Source of the DNA: Periconia sp. R9002
Taxonomy: Eukaryota > Ascomycota > Dothideomycetes > Pleosporales > Periconiaceae
DNA length: 64,000 bases
Direction: 5' to 3'
Assembly (NCBI GenBank): GCA_023627715.1
Contig: JAMAHW010000098.1
Location: 98,024-162,023 of the forward strand
A program made the position numbers and the translations under genes. This document shows positions 56,125-64,000 of the stretch, piece by piece. Every line of letters begins with the position of its first letter. The first letter of the stretch is position 1. The notes beneath the pieces were generated by a model, which saw nothing but the letters and a program-made list of their open reading frames with translations, was not told the DNA's origin and made no database searches.

Positions 56125-57421
56125 ATGCTCGTTTCTCTCACCGTCGGCAAAGTTGATGCCGGCGTCGCTGTGCTCTTAACCGAGGACAAGCGTCTGGTAA
56201 GATGTCCTCCGTCCGCAATCGCTCTGTTCCACCTGCCTCCTGCCTCCTGCAACTGCAACCGCACCCCTGCACTTCACCAACACGGGTCATACCTTGCTGA
56301 CCCTGCCGTAGATCGAATTCCCCTCTATCCTCCTCCCACCAGATATTTCGTCCGGAAGCATAGTAGACATCACTGTTTCGCGCAACCACGACAAAGAATC
56401 CGCTGCCGCCGCCGCCTTCCACGCTCTGCAGTCCAACATCTATCGTACCTTTGGCCAGCGGACCCCTTCCCCGCCAATTCTTCGATGTCGCAATGCCACC
56501 CAAACTTCCGTCGTTCTTGAGTGGGATCCCATCGACATTGCTACGGCCGAGCTACGAAGTTTAACCCTGTACCGAAATGGCAACAAGGCAGGAACGATAC
56601 CCAAGCCCACCGAGGTACACAGCACCAAGTTGAGCGGTCTGGCTGTGGATACAGAATATCAATTCCATTTGGTTCTAAGGACAAGCGCGGGCACATACAG
56701 CAGTGAGAAGATAAAGGTGCAAACACACAAGATGACGGATCTATCTGGTATCACCATTACACCCGGCCATATGCCCGCTACGCTGCGAGAGTCACTACAG
56801 AAATCCGTCGAGCGTATAGGCGCAAAGATTGTCGATACAGTCAGGATCGACACTACTCACTTTGTGTGTACCGAGGGCCGTGGCCCGGCGTGGGAGAAAG
56901 CAGTCGAGAACAACATTCCTGTGGTGGTGCCGGATTGGGTCAAAGGCTGTGAGAGAGAAGGTAGGATAGTTGGTGTGCGAGGTTATTATCTGAATGCAGA
57001 TCCTCGGTTACGACAAATCGGACCTGGTGGAGCCCAGAACCAAGCACCGCCGCAGCAACAAGTAGCAAGCCCACGGACCGAAGTCACTCCTCCCACCCCG
57101 GACCGGCCGACGCGCCAAAGAGGGGATGATGGCTCAGCTGCCCCTCCGCCACCCCCGCCCAAGGATCATGAAGATGATAGGAGCGAAATTTCAACGCCAC
57201 CTGAGCCAAAGACCCAGACCGAGAAACAGAAAGTGAGGACGGAGGACTTGAAGCCAGCTGCGGAGGAATCCGAAGATGAAAGCGATGGAGAAGATGCTAA
57301 GGCCAACAACGAAAAGGGAGGAGCATCCGGGGTAGACCTACCAACACGGCCAAAACCGCCACCTGCTACCGTCGAAGATGACGAAGACGAAAAGGGCAAA
57401 TTTGAAGAGGTAGCATTGTAA
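56125..57421 (+). CDS. CHS5: Exomer component Chs5 (FN3 + BRCT)
   Basis: A 393-residue protein from exons 56125-56196 and 56312-57421. The family start VSLTVGKVDAGVAVLLTEDK joins IEFPSILLPP across the intron, matching Chs5. A fibronectin type III domain (about residues 75-163) and a BRCT domain (about 167-255, with ITPGHMPATLRESLQK and VVPDWVKGCEREGRIV) follow. The C-terminus is Pro/Glu/Lys-rich and acidic. Chs5 is the core of the exomer, which exports chitin synthase and other cargo from the trans-Golgi to the cell surface. The ATG at 56125 is upstream of the conserved strand and needs the 115-nt intron; the frame from 56630 alone would lack the N-terminus. The tail is variable among fungi. 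Confidence 0.9.
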
Positions 57422-59308
57422 TGGGAAATCAGACAGAAAATGGTCATGTACATTGATTCTTTAGCGAAGGGCGTCGGACCGGCCGCACGGGTGGGTGTGA
57501 ACTTATGTTTTGTAATTTCGATGCAACCAGTACATTCAACACGAGCATATCAAAATTTGCTTGTCACTGCGGCCCAGCATCCTCCGTGAAGGTGATTGCT
57601 CTCGGATGCCGCCGCCATGGTGAAAATGTGATCACTGTGTGCTGTTTGTCATTTCCAACTGTAAGAAAGTACAAGGTATCTCTTGCTGATTACTATGGTG
57701 TCGGGGGTTCCAGCATACAATTACCTCTCCGATACTCACGTCAGCTGCTCATATCTACCTGCGGTATCTTGTAGGTTGCCATGCACTTCGAATCCACGAT
57801 CCCAAACAGATTATCGGGCATGAACGCCATGTAGCGAGGTCCCAACAACCCGATACCACTACACCATCTACCGACCCTTGAGCGCTGAAGAACAGGTGCT
57901 CTCTCGAGTAAGCGCCCGATTTTAGCAAATCAGCATTTCAACTTGGTTCCTTGATGCCAGAATCACACATCGTCACTTTCGTTTTGAGAACTACAGTTCG
58001 TCGCGTGAGGCTTTCCCCCGTTTTCAGCTTAGACGGGATGGCCGGGTTAGACGACACGGCAAAGTAATGCTGAGCATTCAGGTCGGCGAGGTGTAAAGGT
58101 GGTATGCTCATTTTTGACTGCGCCTTACTCGTACATGTCATTCGCAGACCTACACCCTCCGATCCGACATCCTCGCCTCACGAACACATGGAGAGTTACG
58201 TTCGAAAAGACTTTTGTGGCGCTTTTTCTAACAGCTGGGCGAATCAGAATTAAGAGATGCACATGCCTATTACGGCTGAGAAATAGACGTCACAGACTCA
58301 ATAAGAATTCGTTGCGGCTCGAATAGGTATACTGCAGGGGTAAATTTTGACTTTCTGGCGCAGGCTACTAAAAGATGGCCATGATTGGACACATGGTATT
58401 TTTGTACAAGAAAATAGCGAATCTTCGGCTATAGTGCCCTCCACTGACGCCGCGCCATAGCCTCGTCACATCCAACCCCCGACGTTGATCACAAGCTCAA
58501 AAAGGTCTCGAAGGCAGCAAAAAAGCTCACGCCAATACAATTTTGATGGTGTTCGCCTGAATAGTCCTTACAATGAAGGTTGCTCGAACTGCCTCATCTC
58601 ACCGTCACTGCCTAATCGGGTATAGCATTATCAACCAGTCCCATCATACCCACCCACTTGAACATGTCGGCCTGGGACGGCAATGAACAATCAGCTGCCC
58701 GTCTGCTCCACATTCGTCTTTGAGAAGCATTTTTTTGTTGATTATCAGAAAAGCAAGAGGCTTAACCCGTCTTAGACTACCTTCTACGTAATGACATCGG
58801 TCATGCTGACCACCCTTGAGAGAAGACAAGAGCAAAGAATCCAATCGTCAATCGAGATCTTACGTGCGAAAAAACGCCCCATAAGCTTCGCCGTGAGAAC
58901 GTGGTGGAGGTTGTTCTCCACTGGGGGTGAATTGGAATGGCATTGGCTGAATCGAACTTTTCGAGCGAGAGGCCTCATGAGGCGGTCAGGAGGTGCCTGA
59001 GTTGGTACGGTCGCTAGATCATCATTCCAAGCCACTGTCATGTTGGTAATATGCCTTCAGCAGTTCTGGATGATTTATCAATCATCCCAGGGTTCGTAAT
59101 TGGTTGTGTGCATCCAAGGTTCAGGGGAAATAGTCGTCTTGGAGGTCCTTTCCAATATTGACAGTGCCTCGAATCAAAAGTGCAATCCACCCACCATGGA
59201 CAAAAATGTTGGATATAAAAGATTGGAAGGGAGCACAATCAATGTATAATCCATTGTCTCACATCTAAACCAACTTCACCGTTCAATCCCCAGTTTCACG
59301 TCCAGATT
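57422..59308. other. Intergenic, no gene seen
   Basis: About 1.9 kb with small frames only. The right end holds a TATA box, and no motif-bearing gene is recognised. Confidence 0.55.
59214..59221 (+). promoter_or_regulatory. TATA box of the PLP-enzyme gene
   Basis: TATAAAAG lies 95 bp before the ATG at 59309 and supports that start, whose first exon is only 94 nt. Confidence 0.5.
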
Positions 59309-60988
59309 ATGGGTATCACAAACCACGAGGACCATGAACAGCGTGTTCGTTACAATGGGATGGTGCAGCGTATGAGGAAGCATGAGTATCCGATGATCAA
59401 AGGTGTGTTACCGTCTGAACATCTACGGCATAGTGTTCCCGACTAAACTGTTCCTGTAGGTATCACCTACCTCGACTACGGTGGGACGCAACTGCCATCC
59501 AGGTCCCTAACAACGACCGTCTCCAAGCAATTGCAGAGACATCTCATCTCCAACACCCACTCAGCATTGTCTTCCAAGTCTACTTCACCACAAGCTATCG
59601 TCGACACGACAAGGCAGGACGTGTTGGGCCTCTTTGGCGCTAGCCCAGAACACTTCGAGGTCGTCTTCACAGCCAACGCCACAGCAGGTGTCAAGCTAGT
59701 CGCAGAAGCTCTCAGTGGCCACAAAGAAGGCTTTTCGCACTTCTACCATCGCGATTGCCATACCAGTCTCGTCGGTGTTCGAGAATTAGCTACTACGAGT
59801 CACTGCCTTGCGTCAGACGAAGAAACAGAATCATGGTTGGACCAACCCATCACCGAAAAACCCAGAACCCACCCAACACTCTTTGCCTATCCAGCCCAGT
59901 CCAACATGAATGGCCGACGTCTACCCTTGAATTGGCCATCCCGCATTCGTTCTTCCCCTTCCCACGAAAACACCTACACTCTCCTCGACATCGCCGCACT
60001 GGCGTCCACCACACGCATCGACCTGAGTGACCCCTCAACTGCCCCAGACTTCCTTACCCTATCCTTCTACAAAATCTACGGGTATCCTGATCTAGGAGCC
60101 CTCATCGTACGTAAGTCCGCAGCTCACCTTTTCGAGCAACGCCGCTACTTCGGCGGCGGGACAACCGAATTCATCGCCTGCGGGGATGGCACCGACGCCT
60201 GGGTCGCACGCAAAAAGAAAAGTCTATCCGCCCGTCTCGAAGACGGTACCCTGCCCACGCACAACATCCTCGCGCTCAAGTGCGCCATCCGCGTTCATCA
60301 GCAACTCTACGGCGGCCTGGAACAAATCTCACCACACGTCTCGTGGCTCACACACATCTTATACGAAAAACTCAACTCGCTTCGCCACGAAAACGGCCAG
60401 CCCGTTTGTAAAATCTACAAGGACGCGGCGTCGGACTACAATGATGCGAAGACGCAAGGCGGTGTTGTCGCGCTCAACATTATGGATCCCTTCGGGACTT
60501 TTTACAGCAGTGGACTCGTAGGCGAGCACGCGCTCAAAAGTAACATCCACCTTCGCGCGGGCGGTCTCTGCAATCCAGCCGGCATGGCCCAAGCGCTTGG
60601 CTACACAGTTACTGACTTACGCTACGCTCGCGACGCGGGCTACGTCTGCGGGGTGGACCTGGGGCCTATGGGGAGACCGTTTGGGATGGTGAGGGTGAGT
60701 TTGGGCGCCAGTAGTACGCTTCGAGATGTCGAGACGTTTGTGCGGTTCGTGACGTGGGGCTTCACGGACTTGCCGTGTGGGAAGGGGTGGAGGGAGGGGA
60801 AGTTGGTGGGGCTGAGGGGTATTAGGGTTGAGTTGAGAGAGGAGATGCGGAGGGTTAGACAGGAGTTTTATGAGAGGGGGAGTGAGGGGGGTACGAGTTC
60901 GAGTGAGGGTGAGGAGGGAGGGAAGAAAGCTGCGATGGGCTTGGGATTGGGGGTTGTGAGGAGGTGGGCTTTGGTTATGAAGAGGTGA
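59309..60988 (+). CDS. PLP-dependent class V aminotransferase, molybdenum-cofactor-sulfurase-like
   Basis: A 540-residue protein from exons 59309-59402 and 59460-60988. The fold is class V aminotransferase (cysteine-desulfurase type). GITYLDYGGTQLPS and NTHSALSSKST form the start, VVFTANATAGVKLVAEAL follows, and FYHRDCHTSLVGVRE marks the cofactor region. The PLP lysine is Lys236 in LSFYKIYGYPDLG, the Moco-sulfurase hallmark. GGLCNPAG follows further on. Full-length Mo-cofactor sulfurases carry a C-terminal MOSC domain; here the protein ends in a Ser/Gly-rich tail, so MOSC is absent. It could be a stand-alone desulfurase-like enzyme or a paralog with another role. The small first exon was placed by frame and by the TATA box at 59214. 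Confidence 0.85.
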
Positions 60989-62166
60989 GGGTTGAGGTGT
61001 TGAGGCGTTTGCGTTCTTTTTCTCTTTCTGTCTCTCTCTTTTTCTTTTTGTAAAATTGAACTGTGTTCTCTTTCATTTGTATTTTTTGGTTCTCTAGGCT
61101 CTTATTGCGTTAATATATCTGGAAAATAAGTATATACTCGTGAGTTAATCCAGCAGAAAAGTAGTTATCGTAAAATAAGTCTTTGCTTTTTTTTTTTTTT
61201 TTTTTTTAAAGAAGTACATGTGTAGTGCGCCGCGAAAAAAGCAAACTTTGAGGATCGTGCACTACAGTTTAAATCGAGTGAGCCTGATGCACCCCTCAAG
61301 ACAACCAACTACAGGTCCATTAAAATATAATCTGTCGAGTTAACGCGCAACCAACAACATCACCAATCCATCCCAAGCATCCCCACTAGAAAACAATTCG
61401 ATGTGTTGTCGTCCACTCATACCTTGTTTGCCTTCCTATAACGCGCGCCCTGCTATAGTCGAGAGATCTCGGTACCCTAATGTTGGTTGCCGGCGCAGGT
61501 CCCTCCTTGGGGCCGCAACAACCGCAAACACACACCCACACCCGCGCCCACGCGCCCGCGCTCGTGCACGAGGCAAAGCTTACCTCGACGACGCACCGAC
61601 CGACCGACCACGTATGTACATGTAGTTTATTTCGACGGTGAAGGTGTGCGTGATGTGCTGATGGTGGTATATGATCACCAAATAATCACACAAAATCAAT
61701 GGATATTTTAGGGCGAAATGGGTAAGCAAGGCTGTATGTAGATCACATCGGTGGTTCGTCGCGTGATCAAGGTGCGAACGATTAATCGTTGAGTCAGGGA
61801 CGTATGTGGGATAGGGTGAATGATTGATTATGAGGGTTGATCAGTGATCACCTGCATGAACCACACCCTACATGCCTAGGTACCACGCGGGCAATGGAAA
61901 TGCTGTGATTGATGGTGTGGTTTAGGGGTAAGGTTTTTGGTGGGCAGGATGGGGTGTTGTTTGGTGTTGGTTGATGGTTGTTTGACTGCAAGGTTCTTGG
62001 GCAGGGATGTATATGAATGCGAAGATGGTTTATGGAATAATCTATGATACATGAAAATAGATAAAAACACTTGATTGTTGTGAAGAGCGCAACAAGGAGC
62101 AGGATATTGCTTGGTGGCTTTTCCCTCACGCCCGCGTGCCTGCCTACCCATACCCAGCTGAGCTCT
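60989..62166. other. Intergenic with a long T-tract
   Basis: 3' region of the PLP enzyme gene. A run of about 20 T occurs at about 61188-61207. Apart from GC-rich simple sequence near 61525-61565 nothing stands out. Confidence 0.5.
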
Positions 62167-62814
62167 TCACGAGTCCCACACCGGTCCAAAGGCAGGCACA
62201 CCACGACTCTCCATAGCATACACAATCTTCCTCGTGAGACCAGGGTTGCTAATCACAAACACCGCCTCCGCATCCGCTTCCAAGTACATCCGGTACGCCA
62301 GCATCACCATATCAGGCCTCCCCTCTTTCTTCGTGTCGATGATACGCGCATCAGCATCAACACGCCTCACACAGCCCACTATCTCCTCCCCAAAAATCCC
62401 GAGCGGACTAGGCGAGCTCCATAGCACGCGACATTCGGTGCGTCGCTGCTTGGACGCGAGGATGGACAGGCACGGTCCGATTCCCGACCCCGTAGTGACA
62501 ACCACGACGCGCCGGAAGATGAGCGACATGCCCAACACCCCTGGCTTCGGGTATCCTTTCACCCAATAGGACGTTCTTGGTGCCTCGACGGTTCGCTTAG
62601 TCCAGTCTCCCGCCGAAGACACGATGAGCGAACCCCCCGTCGGTTCGCCGCTGAGCGAGGGCATGGTCGCAAAGGGGTGCCATTCTAAGAGCGGCGATTT
62701 GGAGATGGCGATGCCGGTGTAGGGACTCACGGTTTGCGTGAAGTGGAGGCGGACGGCGTGTTTGGAGAGGTTTTCGGGTGAGAAGTCCCAGCGGCGGAGG
62801 CATACCTGGGCATC
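62167..62814 (-). pseudogene. TmpA/NRPS-like oxidoreductase C-terminus, cut by a transposon
   Basis: The frame encodes about 216 residues, ending in FGPVWDS like the C-termini of TmpA and NRPS-like oxidoreductases. From upstream to downstream it has CLRRWDFSPENLSKHAVRL, SPLLEWHPFA, SLIVSSAGDWT, and the nucleotide-binding-like VVVVTTGSGIGPCL. KEGRPDMVMLAYRM and IVYAMESRGVPAFG follow. In intact relatives this domain follows a long N-terminal part. Here family-like sequence stops at about 62814 and the adjoining DNA belongs to a hAT element. An intron acceptor (CAG at 62806-62808) is a possible alternative explanation, with the transposon inside an intron. The rest of the gene may lie beyond 64000. 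Confidence 0.65.
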
Positions 62815-64000
62815 ATGTTTATCATGTTAAGAAATCCCTTAACATGTTAAACAAAACAAGATAAGAAAAATTACAGATCACAGGATAACACGATAAGATA
62901 ACAGAATAACACGATAAGAAACAGTGTATTATAGCCATGAGCTAAATAACAGCGATGAACTTATATATACTCAAACTCATCCAGAGCCTCGTTATCCAGC
63001 TCCTCTACATCTCCTTCTACTGCTGGCCCCATTGGAAGGCCCATTCCATCAAGGTGGAGGGGCCGGATATGACCCTCTCTTATCCAGTTGCCGATACTTT
63101 CAATTCTCTGGACGTTGAGGCAGGATAGACTTAATCTATCCCATGAACAAGTCCTTCTAGTTCCTGAGAATGTTCTCTCTGGTTCTGATGATTCTGCTGG
63201 AATAGATAGAATCGTTATGGCCATCTTGCTGAGTCTCGGACAGTTCTTTCTCTTTTCGGCATGGCACCACCATTCGAGAGGTGTACAATCAATCCGGACG
63301 GTATTTGAATCAATAAATGTCCTAAAATCGTCTTCGCCTTGTGATTCTTCTTCCGAAACTACCTCCATATCTTTCATAAGCTTGTCTAACTGAGCACTAT
63401 GCGTCTTCGAAGGCGTTGCCGGCGGCGGCATCGACAGCTGAGATGGCGAAGGGTCTGTATTGAGTATCTCAAAATTCTCCTCCCATAACTTTCTAGCGGC
63501 ATCAATAGCAGGCTTAATCCATGCCTTCGGCCAGTTCTTCTTAAGATAGGCAGCTCTGCGAGAAGGATCGAGTAGAAGAGCGGCGGCGAATACGGGGACC
63601 TCCTCGGTCATACGATAGTACTTTTCAAGAACAAACCAGCCCATTTCAATGGCACGAATCATTCTGCCATCATGGTTCTCTTTCTTGGAGTAGTGCTTCT
63701 AGCGAAATGTTATTATAGCACTCCTATTAGTACTAGTACTTACCTTGTTCTTCTCATAATGGACAAGAAGACTATCCATTAGCGGTAACGACTGCGAGAC
63801 AGATGACTTATGTCCCTCAGCGTATAGGGTTGCTGAAGCGAATGGTTGAAGAAAAGTATGAGCTTTTCCTAGCAAATCCCAGTCTTGGGATGTGAGCCGC
63901 ATGTCACCAAGTGCTGCCTCATGGTCCGTCATGAAGGACTTGATCTCTGTTTGCTTCCTGATAACCCTGTCAATAACCTGATACCAGGACGACCACCTGG
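62815..64000. mobile_element. hAT-superfamily DNA transposon, one end
   Basis: The element starts at or near 62815 and continues past the window. It contains a hAT transposase gene read towards the boundary. Its subterminal DNA holds a 9-bp-arm hairpin (CATGTTAAG and CTTAACATG at 62823-62846) and a directly repeated ATAACACGATAAG at 62885-62897 and 62906-62918. Subterminal motifs of this kind bind transposase in hAT elements. The precise terminal inverted repeat and 8-bp target duplication cannot be settled without the other end. Confidence 0.7.
62961..64000 (-). CDS. hAT transposase, C-terminal half (cut by the window edge)
   Basis: Exons 64000-63744 (5' part cut by the window edge) and 63698-62961 join in phase 0 across a 45-nt intron. 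The tail carries the hAT dimerisation domain (PF05699): PLEWWCHAEKRKNCPRLSKM, ILSIPAESSEPERTFSG and RRTCSWDRLSL, the strongest superfamily signature. Before it are hAT-type segments (LLGKAHTFLQPFASAT, LMDSLLVHYEKNK, FAAALLLDPSRR). No stop interrupts the visible part, so the copy may be young and possibly intact. Catalytic residues of the RNase H-like domain would lie mostly outside the window. Confidence 0.88.

Noticed and set aside
1..64000. tRNA, rRNA or CRISPR features
   Set aside because: No tRNA-like T-loop/acceptor pairing or regularly spaced repeats were noticed by eye; a tRNA scan was not possible.

Overview
The window is nuclear DNA of a filamentous ascomycete (Pezizomycotina; class not assignable from sequence alone). 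The evidence is short GT-AG introns, HET-domain genes, fungal CAZymes, a P450, a UTP7 gene, an exomer CHS5 gene and a hAT-type transposon. Exon structures below were built by hand from reading frame, splice sites and family motifs. No tRNA, rRNA or CRISPR was seen.

Layout. Positions 1-8342 hold housekeeping-type genes: an unusually intron-rich DUF2461 protein (minus), a TYW3 wybutosine-synthesis protein (plus) and a methyltransferase with an 18-histidine insert. Positions 8992-19651 form a secreted-protein block: a GH95 alpha-L-fucosidase with a 10-nt exon, a KP4-toxin-like small secreted protein and a 1561-residue secreted protein. The last pairs a polysaccharide-deacetylase-like region with about five C-terminal repeats. 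Positions 20215-29682 are gene-poor and lower in GC. They hold a membrane protein, a secreted DJ-1/PfpI-like protein, a probably broken coiled-coil/membrane gene, a small secreted protein and a possible MITE. Positions 29683-37351 carry a HET protein, a GH92 alpha-mannosidase and a P450. From 39185 to 60988 the DNA is gene-dense: UTP7, an M28 peptidase, a GAS2/GAR-domain protein, a second HET protein, a GH27 alpha-galactosidase, an MFS transporter, CHS5 and a PLP enzyme of the molybdenum-cofactor-sulfurase type. The right end is the C-terminal part of a TmpA/NRPS-like oxidoreductase gene. Its homology stops where a hAT element begins, and that element runs off the window.

How the genes fit together. 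Three exo-acting secreted glycosidases (GH95, GH92, GH27), the deacetylase-like protein, the KP4-like protein and a small secreted protein suggest a fungus that works on plant or microbial surface glycans. They are scattered and do not form an operon-like cluster. The two HET genes belong to the non-self-recognition family. No biosynthetic backbone gene lies beside the P450.

The strongest leads are the large deacetylase-plus-repeats protein, the histidine-rich methyltransferase, the disrupted gene at 24867-26540 and the hAT junction at about 62815.
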